A stretch of 64,000 nt of DNA from Streptomyces sp. NBC_00425 (GCF_036030735.1 NZ_CP107928.1:1240001-1304000); one strand, 5' to 3'; shown: positions 36,369-46,183, numbered from the stretch's first letter. Made by a program: numbers and translations. Notes: a model not told the origin generated them from the sequence alone.

Positions 36369-37112
36369 TCATCCGGTGGCCGCCGACGCGGTCCGGGACT
36401 CCAGGTCGCGGCGGGTGTCGTCGCCGTACACGCCCGTCTCGTCGCCGCGGATTCCGTACCAGAGCTGGAAACGGGCCACGGCCTCGGTGAGCACGCTGCC
36501 GTAGCGGCCGTCGGTGGGGCCGTCGTCGTAGACGTTCGGGATCCTCCGCAGACGCTGCTGGAGCTCGGTCACACCGGGGCCGCTGTCCCCCTCCCGCAGG
36601 GTGCCCGCGCCGTCGGGATCGGCGGACGCGCTCGCGGCGGCCGTCGGCGTGGCGGCGGGCGCGGGCGGTTGCGCCCCCGCGGCGGCTCCGGCGTCGCGGC
36701 CGGGCAGCAGCAGCGCGCCGGCGAAGCCGACGAGCGCGGCCGCGAGCACGGCGACGGCGGCGACCGCGACGCGGGGCGGGCCGTCGGCCCGTCGGGGCCA
36801 GGGCCGGCCGGCGCGGGCGGGGGCCCGTCCCGAGCCGGGCCGGGCGGCGCGGGCGGGGGCCGTGCGCGGGGCGGGCCGGGCGCCGCGCACGGCCCGCGCA
36901 CCGACGGCCCGCCCCGTGGGCAGTTCCCGGGTCTCGGCCTCGCCGCCCGGCGCCCTCCCCGGCAGCGGAACGGCCTCGTAGCCGTCGGTGGGGTCCTCGG
37001 TCATCTCGCGGAACAGCTCCGCGAGCGCGTCGGTGTTGCGCGGCCGCAGGACCCGGATGGGCTCCAGGACCTGGCGGTCGTGCGGCTGTCCGGGTTCCTC
37101 CGGTGTCGGCAC
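36369..37112 (-). CDS. Membrane protein with C-terminal peptidoglycan-binding domain
   Basis: 247 residues. A disordered, Pro/Arg-rich cytoplasmic segment (1-125), one membrane helix (VAVAAVAVLAAALVGFAGAL), an Ala/Pro-rich spacer and a C-terminal PG_binding_1 domain (GDSGPGVTELQQRLRRI...YGSVLTEAVARFQLWYGI). The topology puts the binding domain outside, on the cell wall. GTG at 37112 with GGGAGGGAG seven bases upstream. It follows the ATP-grasp gene in the same direction, 115 bp away. Confidence 0.82.
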   Translation of the reverse strand: MPTPEEPGQPHDRQVLEPIRVLRPRNTDALAELFREMTEDPTDGYEAVPLPGRAPGGEAETRELPTGRAVGARAVRGARPAPRTAPARAARPGSGRAPARAGRPWPRRADGPPRVAVAAVAVLAAALVGFAGALLLPGRDAGAAAGAQPPAPAATPTAAASASADPDGAGTLREGDSGPGVTELQQRLRRIPNVYDDGPTDGRYGSVLTEAVARFQLWYGIRGDETGVYGDDTRRDLESRTASAATG

Positions 37113-37118
37113 CTGGTC

Positions 37119-37145
37119 TCCCTCCCGTGGGTCCCCCGGGAGGGA
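37119..37145 (-). promoter_or_regulatory. Hairpin covering the ribosome site of the peptidoglycan-binding gene
   Basis: TCCCTCCCG (37119-37127) and CGGGAGGGA (37137-37145) form a perfect 9-bp stem with a 9-base loop. In the minus-strand mRNA the 3' arm contains the ribosome site GGGAGGGA of the gene starting at 37112, so folding would hide it. Confidence 0.5.
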
Positions 37146-37227
37146 TACGGGCGCGCGGCCCGCCGGGTTCACCGGCGCCCCGCCCGGCGCGGCCCGCAGA
37201 CCGGGCCGCGGCCCGAGGAAGACGGGG

Positions 37228-38055
37228 CTACTGCGCGAGGAAGTGGTGCAGGGAACGGGTCGTCACGGCGACGAAGGCGTCCCGTGCGTCCTCGTCGAGG
37301 GCGTCGAGGGAGAGGTAGGGGTTGAGGTCCTCCAGCTCCATCAGCAGCAGTTCACCGTCCGGGGTGCGGCAGGCGTCGACGCGCTGGATGCCGTGCGCGA
37401 GGCCGTTCCAGTCGACGAAGCGGTGGGCGAACTCGAGGTCCCGCACGGTGGGCCGGTAGGGCTCGAGCTCCCAGCGGCGGTCGGGGCGCGGCGCGTACAG
37501 GGCGTACTGGAAGTCGTGGTCGACGTAGTAGAAGGAGACCTCGTGGACGAAGTCGACGCACGGCTGCAGGAGGAGCGAGCCGTCGGCGACGGCGGCCAGG
37601 GCGTCCGGCGCGACGAACCGCAGGCCCGCCGAGTCGGCGCCGAGCCTGGGCTTGGCGACGTACCGTTCGGCCTCGGGCAGCCGGTGCAGGTCCTCGGCGC
37701 GGTCGACGGTGGGGATCACCGGGAAGCCCTCGGCGCTCAGATCGAGGAGGTACTGCTTGCCCGCCATGTCGGCGCGGCCGGTGAGCGGGTTGTAGACGCG
37801 CACGCCGTCGCGCAGCGCGCGCTCCCGGAAGGCCTCGTACTGCGCCCGGTATCCCAGGACCGGTCCGCTGTTGCGGACGACGACGCCGTCGAAGGCGTGC
37901 ATCAGCGCCGACGCGTCCAGCGGATGGCACAGGGCGAGATCGAAGTCCGCGCGCAGGCGGGACGAGAGGAAGACGTCCTCGTCGCCGTAGCGGCGCCCAC
38001 GGGCCGGGTAGGCCAGGTCGGTGACGTAGAGGAGACGGGGGCGGACGGCGGGCAT
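37228..38055 (-). CDS. ATP-grasp enzyme, glutathione-synthetase-like
   Basis: 275 residues. The order [86 protein letters not shown] and [17 protein letters not shown] follows an ATP-grasp fold with the two nucleotide lysines and the Glu/Asn metal site. It should ligate a carboxylate to an amine or thiol using ATP; substrates unknown. ATG at 38055 with GGGAGA nine bases upstream. Possibly cotranscribed with the peptidoglycan-binding gene. Confidence 0.78.
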   Translation of the reverse strand: MPAVRPRLLYVTDLAYPARGRRYGDEDVFLSSRLRADFDLALCHPLDASALMHAFDGVVVRNSGPVLGYRAQYEAFRERALRDGVRVYNPLTGRADMAGKQYLLDLSAEGFPVIPTVDRAEDLHRLPEAERYVAKPRLGADSAGLRFVAPDALAAVADGSLLLQPCVDFVHEVSFYYVDHDFQYALYAPRPDRRWELEPYRPTVRDLEFAHRFVDWNGLAHGIQRVDACRTPDGELLLMELEDLNPYLSLDALDEDARDAFVAVTTRSLHHFLAQ

Positions 38056-38224
38056 GCGAGGTCTCCCGGTGGGCGGCAGTGCGGTGCGCAAAGGTTACGT
38101 CAGCGAAAGTGCTGCCCACCTGGCGGTACGGCTGCGGCGGGCGGGACGCGTGGGCGGCGACGGACGAAGGGGTCGTACGATGACAGGACCGTCGTTCTTA
38201 TCTCCTGAAGGGCTCGCCGATCCC

Positions 38225-39073
38225 GTGACCACCGCAACACTTCTCGACGGCAAGGCCGCCGCGGCCGACATCAAGAGCGAACTCGCCCTGCGCGTACAGG
38301 CGTTGAAGGAACGCGGGGTCACTCCCGGGCTGGGCACGATCCTCGTCGGCGACGACGCGGGCAGCCGTTCCTACGTGGGCGGCAAGCACCGCGACTGCGC
38401 CCAGGTCGGCATCGCCTCGATCCGGGTGGAGCTGCCCGCCGACGCCTCCCAGGCCGACGTGGAGGCCGCGGTGCTCCGGCTGAACGCCGATCCGGCGTGC
38501 ACCGGGTTCATCGTGCAGCTCCCGCTCCCCGCCCACATCGACACCCACGCGGTGCTGGAGCTGATCGACCCCGTCAAGGACGCCGACGGCCTGCACCCGA
38601 CCAACCTGGGCCGCCTGGTGCTGGGCATCCCGGGCCCGCTGCCCTGCACCCCGCGCGGCATCATCGACCTGCTGCGCCGCAACCACGTGGCGATCACGGG
38701 GCAGCAGTTCTGCGTGATCGGCTGCGGCGTCACCGTGGGCCGGCCGCTGGGTCTGATGCTGACCCGCGCCACCGAGCACGCCACCGTGACCCTGTGCCAC
38801 GAGGCCACTCAGGACACGGCCGCGCACGCCCGCGAGGCCGACGTGGTGGTGGCCGCCGCCGGCGTGGCCCACATGGTCCGCCCCGACTGGATCAAGCCGG
38901 GTGCGACCGTGCTGTCCGTGGGCCTCACGCGCACGGTCGAGGGCATCCTCGGCGACGTCCACCCGGACGTGAGCGACGTCGCCGGCTCCTTCGCGCCGCC
39001 CATCGGCGGCGTCGGACCGATGACGCGCGCGATGCTGCTCACCAACGTGGTCGAGGCGGCGGAGCGGCTCTGA
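38225..39073 (+). CDS. folD: Bifunctional methylenetetrahydrofolate dehydrogenase/cyclohydrolase
   Basis: 282 residues, full length. The enzyme converts 5,10-methylene-THF to 10-formyl-THF. Seen: YVGGKHRDC with the catalytic Lys after Tyr, [29 protein letters not shown]-binding [13 protein letters not shown] and the C-terminal [14 protein letters not shown]. The GTG at 38225 gives the normal N-terminus ([15 protein letters not shown]); an in-frame ATG at 38179 would add 15 residues. Confidence 0.93.
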   Translation: MTTATLLDGKAAAADIKSELALRVQALKERGVTPGLGTILVGDDAGSRSYVGGKHRDCAQVGIASIRVELPADASQADVEAAVLRLNADPACTGFIVQLPLPAHIDTHAVLELIDPVKDADGLHPTNLGRLVLGIPGPLPCTPRGIIDLLRRNHVAITGQQFCVIGCGVTVGRPLGLMLTRATEHATVTLCHEATQDTAAHAREADVVVAAAGVAHMVRPDWIKPGATVLSVGLTRTVEGILGDVHPDVSDVAGSFAPPIGGVGPMTRAMLLTNVVEAAERL

Positions 39074-39086
39074 CCGACACCGATCC

Positions 39087-39121
39087 GGCACTCGGTTCCC
39101 CGCAAGAGGGAACCGAGTGCC
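39087..39121. terminator. Perfect 14-bp hairpin between folD and the TetR gene
   Basis: GGCACTCGGTTCCC (39087-39100) and GGGAACCGAGTGCC (39108-39121) with a 7-base loop, 13 bp after the folD stop. Probably the folD terminator. Its right arm also lies where the -35 of the TetR gene should be, so it could double as an operator. Confidence 0.65.
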
Positions 39122-39153
39122 ATCGGCGTGGTTCAGGTGTTACGTTCCCGTCC

Positions 39154-39918
39154 ATGAGCGCGACTGACAAGGCGCAGGCCAAGCCGCCCATGCGGGACGC
39201 CCTGGTCGCGGCGGCCTTCCGGCTGTTCCTGGAGCGCGGCTACGAACAGACCACCGTCGACGACATCGTGGCGCTCGCCGGGGTCGGCCGGCGGTCCTTC
39301 TTCCGCTACTTCCCCTCCAAGGAGGACGTGGTCTTCCCCGACCACGAGCGGTGCCTCGCCGACATGACGGCCTTCCTCGCGGCGAGCGGCGAGCGGCACG
39401 AGCCGGTGCGACGGGTCTGCGACGCCGCCCGGCTCGTCCTGCTCATGTACGCGGAGAACCCGTCGTTCTCCGTGCAGCGCTACCGGCTCACCAAGCAGGT
39501 CCCCGGGCTGCGCGCGTACGAGCTGTCGGTGGTCTGGCGTTACGAGCGCGCCCTCGCCGAGTACCTGCGCGGTCGTTTCACCGGCCGGACGCACGGCACC
39601 CTGCACGCCGACGTCATCGCGGCCGCGGTGGTGGCCGCGCACAACAACGCCCTGCGCTCCTGGCTGCGTTCGGACGGCCTGGGCGACGCGACCGCGACCG
39701 TGGACCACGCCCTCGGGTTCGTGCAGTCGGCCTTCGGCGCTTCCCCGGCCCCCGCCTCCGCTCCCGCGCCGGTCGCCCCCGCTGCCGCCGTGGTCCCGCC
39801 CGCACCCGAGGGCCCGCAGGACGTCGTGGTGGTGGTCGCCCGGCGTGGAACGCCGCTGTGGCGTGTGGTGCGGGAGGTCGAGACGACGCTCGAGCCGGAC
39901 CGGACCCGGGGAGATTAG
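39154..39918 (+). CDS. TetR-family transcriptional regulator
   Basis: 254 residues. N-terminal helix-turn-helix (AAFRLFLERGYEQTTVDDIVALAG followed by GRRSFFRYFPSKEDVV) and a helical ligand domain. After about residue 190 comes a Pro/Ala linker and a short basic-acidic tail (VVVVVARRGTPLWRVVRE), longer than usual for TetR. TACGTT (39141-39146) lies seven bases before the ATG, so translation is probably leaderless. Ligand unknown. Confidence 0.87.
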   Translation: MSATDKAQAKPPMRDALVAAAFRLFLERGYEQTTVDDIVALAGVGRRSFFRYFPSKEDVVFPDHERCLADMTAFLAASGERHEPVRRVCDAARLVLLMYAENPSFSVQRYRLTKQVPGLRAYELSVVWRYERALAEYLRGRFTGRTHGTLHADVIAAAVVAAHNNALRSWLRSDGLGDATATVDHALGFVQSAFGASPAPASAPAPVAPAAAVVPPAPEGPQDVVVVVARRGTPLWRVVREVETTLEPDRTRGD

Positions 39919-39931
39919 GGTACGCAGTGCC

Positions 39932-39960
39932 TTTACCTGTGACACTCAGTGCCATACGCT
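39932..39960 (+). promoter_or_regulatory. Promoter for the Zn-ribbon/OB protein gene
   Basis: TTTACC (39932-39937) and TACGCT (39955-39960) separated by 17 bp, 14 bp after the TetR stop. Predicted start near 39967, leaving a leader of about 87 nt before GTG 40054. Confidence 0.45.
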
Positions 39961-40053
39961 GTGGCCGTGCACGGCGGCACGGTCGACCGGGCACGTGCGT
40001 GCACGGGTGAACCGCGCACGTGGATTCCGGCCGAGTGCAGGGAGTTGACCCGC

Positions 40054-40467
40054 GTGTACCACCACTCAGGAACCGCCGTACAGCAGACCGTCCGCTCCGC
40101 GGCGGGCGTCCTCGACCGCCCGCGCGCCGACGGCGACACGATCCTCTTCCAGCGCTGCACCTGGTGCGCCACCACGATGTACCACCGTCTGCTGTGTCCG
40201 GTGTGCCAGGGCAGCGACCTGCGCACCGAGCGCAGCGAGGGCGCCGGGACGGTCCGCCACGCGACGGTCGTGCACCGCAACACCCCGGCCGCGCGCAATG
40301 TGTCGCTGGTCGAGATGGCCGAGGGGTTCGTCGTGCGCGGCCGGGTCATGGGCCCGCTCATCGGCATCCACAGCGGCGCCCGCGTCCGGCTGGCCACGGC
40401 CGAGGACCCGGTGCGCGGGGAGCCGGTCTTCCAGCTGCTCGACGAGCCGTACCGCGCCTGGCACTGA
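40054..40467 (+). CDS. DUF35-type Zn-ribbon/OB-fold protein
   Basis: 137 residues. Two Cys pairs, CTWC and CPVC, form a rubredoxin-like zinc ribbon, followed by an OB-fold (GTVRHATVVHRNTPAARNVSLVEMAEGFVVRGRVMG broken into strands). In actinobacteria DUF35 proteins often partner thiolases or acyl-CoA enzymes, but no such gene is adjacent, so its role here is open. GTG at 40054 has GGGAG about nine bases upstream. Confidence 0.78.
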   Translation: MYHHSGTAVQQTVRSAAGVLDRPRADGDTILFQRCTWCATTMYHRLLCPVCQGSDLRTERSEGAGTVRHATVVHRNTPAARNVSLVEMAEGFVVRGRVMGPLIGIHSGARVRLATAEDPVRGEPVFQLLDEPYRAWH

Positions 40468-40627
40468 GCACCGCGAGCCACCCCGGTCCCTCGTGACCGG
40501 TTTCGGTCGCTCCCCGGGCGGTGTCAGCCCGCACAGGCAACCCACAGATCCGGTTTCGCTTCCTTCGTGACGCGAGGAGCTCCCGGTACGGACGGGACTC
40601 CCGCGCTCCGGAGTTGAGGAGTGGACC

Positions 40628-43411
40628 TTGATCCGTGTCCGGCGAATAGGTGTCACCGTCGTGGCCGCGCTCGCGGCCCTGGCGGGAACACCGGGACTGG
40701 CACTGGCCCGACAGCCTTCAGAGACGAGATCCCCCACCGCGTCCGCCGACCGCGAACTGCCCCCGGGGTGGCGGATCGGCGGCAAGGGCGCCGCACGCGA
40801 GTTGCTGTGGCGCTCGCCCCGACCCGTGCCCATCGGTGACGCCCGCGTGGAGTTCCACGCCGGGGACCGGCTGCTCGGCGTACCGAAGCAGGCCGAGGAC
40901 GGCCGCACCTTCCGGCTTGCGCTCGACGAAGCCGGCGACGCCCCGCTGAAGGATCTGCGGGCGCTGGCCAGCGGACGCCGCCTGGACGCGCCCGCCGCCG
41001 GCTCCCCCGCCCGCAGGCACAGTTCGTCCGCGACGCGGCAGCCCACGCCCGTGGCGCCCCTGCCGGCGAACTCCGTCGACCCGGGCAGGCAGGGCTCGTA
41101 CCGCACGGTCACCGGCGAGTACCGGCTGGACCCGGTGAAATTCCCGGGATACGCCCAGCCGGTCGAAATGCGGGCCGTCGTCGTCGCGCCGGCCGGGGCC
41201 GCCGGCAAGCGGCCGCTCGCGCTGTTCCTGCACGGCCGCCACGGCACCTGCTACACGCCGGGCGTCGAGGACGACGTGAGCGGCGAGTGGCCCTGCCCGG
41301 CCGGCACCGAGGAGGTCCCCAGCTACCGGGGTTATCTGAAGGACCAGCAACTGCTGGCCTCCCAGGGCTACGTCACCGTCTCCGTCTCGGCAAACGGCGT
41401 CAACGGACAGGACTGGCAGGCCGAGGACGGCGGCGCGCAGGCGCGCTCCTCGCTGGTGCGACAGCACCTCGCCCGGTGGGCGGACTGGGCCGCCCACCCG
41501 GGCGACGCCCCGGCCGGAGTGCCCGGCGCGGCGAAGGCCGACCTGTCCAAGGTCCTGCTCGTCGGTCACTCGCGCGGCGGCGAGGGCGTCAACCGGGCCG
41601 CCATGGACAGCCTCTACCCGCCACCGGCCGCCCAGGAGGGCTACCGCGGCAAGGTCCGCTGGAAGATCCGCGGGACCGTCCTCATCGGACCGACGATCTT
41701 CGGCCAGAATCCGGTGGCCGACGTCCCCTCGGCGACGATCCTGCCCGGCTGCGACGGAGACGTCGCCGACCTCGAGGGCGAGACGTACCTCGACGGGACG
41801 CGCGGCATCAGCACGGGCGCCGCTCTGCACAGCGCCGTCTACGTCGTCGGCGCCAACCACAACTTCTTCAACAGCGAGTGGACGCCGGGCACCTCGGCGG
41901 CGCCGTCCTCCGACGACTTCGCGGACGACCCCGAGGAGGAGCGGCGCGACCCGGTGTGCTCCACCGCGGCGCCCACCCGGCTGACCGCCGACCAGCAGCA
42001 CCGGGCCGGCGCCTCGTACATCGCCGCCGCCGCCCGGCTGTTCGTCGCGGGCGACGACCGGGTGCGCCCCCTGCTCGACGGCTCGGGCAGACGCGCTCCC
42101 TCCGCGGACCCCGCCCGCGTTCTCACGCACGCCGTCGGCGCACGTCGCACAGGCGGTTTCGTGCCCGACGGCGGGGTCGCGGTGACCGGCGGACGAGTCT
42201 GCCGGGCCGACCCCGATCCGGCGCAGGCCTGTCTGGGCGAGGACGCGGTGGGGATGTCCCCGCACTTCGGGTGGTGGGATCTGCCGAAGGACTCCGGCAA
42301 GAGCGCAGTCGCGCTGAAGTGGTCCGCGCCCGGCTCGCCCACGAAGATCACCTCCACCGCCCCGGTCTCCCTGTCGGGCGCCCGGAGTCTGGCCCTGCGC
42401 GTGTTCGTGCCGCCCAACACGACCGGCACGGAACTCGACGTGAGCGTCACCGACTCCGCCGGCCGGCGCGCGAAGCTCGGCCGGGTCCGCGTCGACGGGC
42501 TGCCCGGTTCCGACCGCACCTCCTCCTACTGGGCCCGCGAGCTGCGTCTCCCGCTGACCGCCGCCACCCGCGCCCGGCTCGACCTGCGGCACGTCACGTC
42601 CCTCGAGCTGACGCCGCGTTCGGGAGCCGGCGCGGCCTGGTTCATGGACGCCTGGGGCTGGGCGCCCGGCACGCCCGCGGTGCGGGCCGCGGCGCTGCCG
42701 CGCGTCGACATCGGCCGGCTCACGGTCGAGGAGGGCGACTCCGGGACCCGCACCTACCACGTGCCGGTCCAGGTGTCCGGACACGGCGCCGGCACGGCCC
42801 GTTTCTACGTCGTCGACACGAAGAGCGGTGAGGCCACGGAGAAGGTGCTCGCTGTGCGGCCCGGCGCCGACCCCGTCGACCTCTCGGTCGAGGTGAAGGG
42901 GGACGCGCTCTTCGGCACCGACGAGGGGCAGGACCTGCTCGTGAAGGCCGTGCGGGGCGCGGTCGTCGGCTCCTACCGGGGCGGGGTCACGGCGCACAAC
43001 GACGACCCGGCGCCGCGGGTGACCCTGGCCCCCGTCGTGCGGGCGACCGAGGGCGAGACGCTGACCTGGCAGGTCTCGCTCTCCCGGGCCGCCGAGGTGC
43101 CGCTGGGGTACCTGCTGCGGCTGACGCCGGTCACCGACGGGGCCGAGCTGTCCACCAAGGACGTCGACCCGCAGTGGCTGTCGGACGTCTCGGGTCAGCA
43201 GCCCGACCCCGAACTCCCGCTGTCGCGGCTGGACCTGTACGCCGGGCCGGAGTTCCCGGCCGGGGCCACGAGCGCCGAGTTCGGCATCCCGACGGTGAAG
43301 GACCAGCTGGCCGAACCCGAGGAGTCGGTGCGCGTCACACTGAGCGACGACTGGAGCGGTCCGATGCCGGACGCACCGCACTCGACCGGAACGGTCGTGG
43401 ACGCGCCGTAG
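40628..43411 (+). CDS. Large secreted alpha/beta hydrolase with Calx-beta repeats
   Basis: 927 residues. Signal peptide (IGVTVVAALAALAGTPGLALA) then an alpha/beta-hydrolase domain (about 150-480) with LFLHGRHGTCY and nucleophile S315 in VGHSRGGEG; PGCDGDVADLEG probably carries the acid and GANHNFFNSEW the catalytic His. A beta-sandwich of about 200 residues follows, then two Calx-beta-like repeats (VEEGDSGTRTYHVPVQVSG; VRATEGETLTWQVSLSRA), usually involved in adhesion or calcium binding. TTG at 40628 is the start: TTGAGGAG lies seven bases upstream and no ATG/GTG fits. Substrate unknown, an ester or lipid is likely. Confidence 0.82.
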   Translation: MIRVRRIGVTVVAALAALAGTPGLALARQPSETRSPTASADRELPPGWRIGGKGAARELLWRSPRPVPIGDARVEFHAGDRLLGVPKQAEDGRTFRLALDEAGDAPLKDLRALASGRRLDAPAAGSPARRHSSSATRQPTPVAPLPANSVDPGRQGSYRTVTGEYRLDPVKFPGYAQPVEMRAVVVAPAGAAGKRPLALFLHGRHGTCYTPGVEDDVSGEWPCPAGTEEVPSYRGYLKDQQLLASQGYVTVSVSANGVNGQDWQAEDGGAQARSSLVRQHLARWADWAAHPGDAPAGVPGAAKADLSKVLLVGHSRGGEGVNRAAMDSLYPPPAAQEGYRGKVRWKIRGTVLIGPTIFGQNPVADVPSATILPGCDGDVADLEGETYLDGTRGISTGAALHSAVYVVGANHNFFNSEWTPGTSAAPSSDDFADDPEEERRDPVCSTAAPTRLTADQQHRAGASYIAAAARLFVAGDDRVRPLLDGSGRRAPSADPARVLTHAVGARRTGGFVPDGGVAVTGGRVCRADPDPAQACLGEDAVGMSPHFGWWDLPKDSGKSAVALKWSAPGSPTKITSTAPVSLSGARSLALRVFVPPNTTGTELDVSVTDSAGRRAKLGRVRVDGLPGSDRTSSYWARELRLPLTAATRARLDLRHVTSLELTPRSGAGAAWFMDAWGWAPGTPAVRAAALPRVDIGRLTVEEGDSGTRTYHVPVQVSGHGAGTARFYVVDTKSGEATEKVLAVRPGADPVDLSVEVKGDALFGTDEGQDLLVKAVRGAVVGSYRGGVTAHNDDPAPRVTLAPVVRATEGETLTWQVSLSRAAEVPLGYLLRLTPVTDGAELSTKDVDPQWLSDVSGQQPDPELPLSRLDLYAGPEFPAGATSAEFGIPTVKDQLAEPEESVRVTLSDDWSGPMPDAPHSTGTVVDAP

Positions 43412-43427
43412 CGCGACCCGACTGCAG

Positions 43428-43464
43428 GAGGGGGCACGGACCGTCCGGCGGTCCGTGCCCCCTC
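43428..43464. terminator. Bidirectional terminator with perfect 16-bp stem
   Basis: GAGGGGGCACGGACCG (43428-43443) and its exact complement at 43449-43464 with a 5-base loop fill the gap between convergent genes. Confidence 0.8.
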
Positions 43465-43470
43465 AGGCGC

Positions 43471-43851
43471 TCACAGGGTGATGCGGATGCCCACGGTCCC
43501 GTCCAGCCCCCGGCGCAGCCGGCTGCCCAGCAGGGTGAGCCGGCCGAGGACGCCGTACTTGCGGGCGAGCAGCGTGCGGTAGCGGGCGGTGGTCTGCGCG
43601 TCGCAGATCTCGGCGGTGGCCGGGATCTGGTCGCCGGTCGGGTTGCCCCGCACGTCGCACGGGCCGACGAGGACGTCCCCGCGTGCTCTGATGCGCTTCA
43701 CCTTCCAGGCGTCGGCGGCCGACCAGGCCCCGAGCGCGTCGCCGTCGCGCACCACCCACACGGGGGTGGCGACCGGCGTCCCGTTCTTGCGGTAGCTGGT
43801 GATCAGCAGGTACTTCCCCGCCGCCAGCCGGTCGAGCGACTCGTCCTTCAT
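43471..43851 (-). CDS. PPOX-class F420/flavin-dependent oxidoreductase
   Basis: 126 residues of the split-barrel flavin/F420-binding family. Typical stretches are KYLLITSYRKNGTPVATPVWVV (strand-turn-strand at the N-terminus) and WKVKRIRARGDVLVGPCDVRG. Small single-domain members in Streptomyces usually use F420. ATG at 43851. Substrate unknown. Confidence 0.82.
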   Translation of the reverse strand: MKDESLDRLAAGKYLLITSYRKNGTPVATPVWVVRDGDALGAWSAADAWKVKRIRARGDVLVGPCDVRGNPTGDQIPATAEICDAQTTARYRTLLARKYGVLGRLTLLGSRLRRGLDGTVGIRITL

Positions 43852-43933
43852 GGCCGCAGTCTAGGCACCCGGAGCCACTCACCACCTCGGCGGTGTGCGC
43901 GGGACGGTCCGCCGCGGGCCGCGCCCGACGGCC

Positions 43934-45112
43934 TCAGCGAACGGCGGAGGCCATCCGCCGCACCGCTTCGGTGAGGATCTCCGGCGAGGTGGCCAGATTC
44001 AGCCGGACGTGCCCCGCTCCGCCCGTGCCGAAGTCCGGTCCCGGGCTGAGGGCCACCCGGCCGCGCTCCAGGAAGACCGCGGCGGGATCGTCCCCGAGGC
44101 CCAGGGCCCGGCAGTCGAGCCAGGCCAGGTAGGTCGCCCCACCGGGCCGGTACCCGACGCCGGGCAGGTGCTCGGCGAGGAGAGCGGCGAGCAGCCGGCG
44201 GTTGTCGTCGAGGCCGGCGAGCAGGGCGTCCAGCCAGGCCGTGCCCTCGGACAGGGCGGCGGTGTGCGCGAGGACGCCGACATGACTCGGCCCGTGGCCG
44301 ACCTCCTCGGGCATTCGGGCGAGGTCGGCCGCCGCGTCGGGGCCCGCGATCGCCAGGGCCGCCTTGAGCCCGGCCAGGTTCCAGCCCTTGGAGGCCGACA
44401 TCAGCGACAGACCGCTCTGTGCGCCCGGGACGGCCAGATAGGGCACGAAGTCGCCGTCCGGGGCGGCGAGGGGCGCGTGGATCTCGTCGGCGACCACCCG
44501 CACGCCGTACCGGTCGGCGAGGGCTGCGACGGCGGCCAGTTCCCGGGCCGTGTGCACGGTGCCGGTCGGATTGTGCGGGCTGCACAGCAGATGGGCGGCG
44601 CGCCCGCCGCCCCCGACGGCCCGACGGTAGGCCTGCTCCAGCACGTCGAGGTCGAGCCGGCCGTCCGCGCCGAGGGGCGCCTCGGCGATGCGCCGGTCCA
44701 TGTGCGCGACGAACGCGAAGAACGGCGGATACACCGGCGGGTTGACCACCACCGCGTCGCCGGGGGCGGTGACCAGCTTCAGCATCTCGACGACGCCCAG
44801 CATCACGTCGGGCACGATCGCCGTCCGCTCGACCGCGAGCCCGTCCCAGCCCCAGCGCTTGGCGACGAACTCGGCCAGCGCCTGCGCGTAGGCCGTGCCC
44901 GACGGATAGCCGGTGTCGCCCAGCGCGAGAGCCCGCGTCACCGCGCGGACGATCGGCTCGGCGAGCGGCACGTCCATCTCGGCGACCCACAGCGGCAGGA
45001 CGTCACGAGGATGGGTCCGCCACTTCATGCTCGTGCGGCGGCGCAACAGATCGAGGGTGAGGGCGTTCAGCGGATTCGGTTCACCTGGCGTCTCGTGCGG
45101 GATGCTGGTCAT
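43934..45112 (-). CDS. MalY/PatB-type PLP aminotransferase or cystathionine beta-lyase
   Basis: 392 residues, fold-type I. Signposts: [52 protein letters not shown] with the PLP-ring Asp, PLP lysine in [14 protein letters not shown] and the C-terminal [11 protein letters not shown] with the carboxylate Arg. PatB-like proteins cleave cystathionine; others transaminate. ATG at 45112 lies six bases after TATCTT, so it may be leaderless; the frame stays open far upstream, but those codons overlap the divergent gene. Confidence 0.88.
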   Translation of the reverse strand: MTSIPHETPGEPNPLNALTLDLLRRRTSMKWRTHPRDVLPLWVAEMDVPLAEPIVRAVTRALALGDTGYPSGTAYAQALAEFVAKRWGWDGLAVERTAIVPDVMLGVVEMLKLVTAPGDAVVVNPPVYPPFFAFVAHMDRRIAEAPLGADGRLDLDVLEQAYRRAVGGGGRAAHLLCSPHNPTGTVHTARELAAVAALADRYGVRVVADEIHAPLAAPDGDFVPYLAVPGAQSGLSLMSASKGWNLAGLKAALAIAGPDAAADLARMPEEVGHGPSHVGVLAHTAALSEGTAWLDALLAGLDDNRRLLAALLAEHLPGVGYRPGGATYLAWLDCRALGLGDDPAAVFLERGRVALSPGPDFGTGGAGHVRLNLATSPEILTEAVRRMASAVR

Positions 45113-45136
45113 GGGCACAAGATAGGGGGCCGTGGT

Positions 45137-46183
45137 GTGACCTGGGATCACGTGAACGGGACAGTCGCGGCGGACGCCGCGGGCATCCGGGAGATCGCCT
45201 GCGACGAATCGGGCTCGGACGGCGAGAACCTCACCGGCGGCAACACGGACGTGTTCGCCCACGCCAGTGTGCTGCTGTCGGCCGAATCCGCCGCCGGGCA
45301 CGTACAGGAGATCCGCAACCGGATCCGTTCGCCCGCCGAGGAGTACAAGGCGAACCATCTGCTGCGGGAGAAACACCGGGCCGTCCTGGAATGGCTGCTC
45401 TCGCCGTCGGGCCCGCTGCACGGGCGGGCCCATGTGCATCTGGTGGAGAAGCCCTTCTACATCGTGGACCGGGCCGTCGACCTGCTGCTGGACGATCCCG
45501 GGGCGGCCGTCTCCCTTTTCGGGGAAGGGCGGCGGACGTTCACCGAGGAGGAATGGACGACCTTCCTGGAGGCGGCGAACCAGCTGTTGTGGGTGCGCCA
45601 CGACGACGTGCCGGACGCGCCCGTGCCGCGCTTCTTCGACGTGGTCGACGTCCTGCTGCGGCGGTATCCGGGGACTCCGGCGACGGACGTGCTCGCGCGG
45701 ATCGCGGAGGAACGCCCGCGCGCCCTCTCCTATCGCGCCGGAATCCAGGACGGGCCGTTCGTGCTCGCCCCGGTCCTCAATCCGCTGCTCCCCTCGATCC
45801 TGCACACCGCGGCCCACTGGAGTGACGGCGGGCGTCCGGTGCGGCTCGCGCACGACCGGCAGAACATGCTCACCCCGGAGCGGATCGCCTGGATCGAGGG
45901 CGAGGCGCGGCGACGCGGCATCCGGCTCGCGGGGCTCCGGCTGGTCGTCTCGCGGTCCGACGCCCGGGTCCAGCTCGCCGACTTCCTGGCGGGCATCGCC
46001 CGCCGCATCGCCTCGGACGAGCTCAACGGCCGCGGCGACCCGGCGCTCTCCGCGCTGCTGCGCCCGTACACCGGCGCGGCGGCCGTGTGGGGGGACGAGC
46101 GGAGCTGGGCACGGCTGGGGCCGGCGCGGGAGACGGGGGAACCGCCCGCTCCGGTCGACTCCCGCGTCCAGCGCCTTCCTTAG
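45137..46183 (+). CDS. DUF3800-like protein
   Basis: 348 residues. The N-terminal [14 protein letters not shown] resembles the metal-binding start of DUF3800 proteins (RNase-H-like fold), with further acidic positions downstream ([30 protein letters not shown] near the C-terminus). DUF3800 members occur both as housekeeping hypotheticals and in defence islands; no other defence gene is nearby. GTG at 45137 or 45152 could start it. Only 24 bp separate it from the divergent aminotransferase. Confidence 0.72.
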   Translation: MTWDHVNGTVAADAAGIREIACDESGSDGENLTGGNTDVFAHASVLLSAESAAGHVQEIRNRIRSPAEEYKANHLLREKHRAVLEWLLSPSGPLHGRAHVHLVEKPFYIVDRAVDLLLDDPGAAVSLFGEGRRTFTEEEWTTFLEAANQLLWVRHDDVPDAPVPRFFDVVDVLLRRYPGTPATDVLARIAEERPRALSYRAGIQDGPFVLAPVLNPLLPSILHTAAHWSDGGRPVRLAHDRQNMLTPERIAWIEGEARRRGIRLAGLRLVVSRSDARVQLADFLAGIARRIASDELNGRGDPALSALLRPYTGAAAVWGDERSWARLGPARETGEPPAPVDSRVQRLP

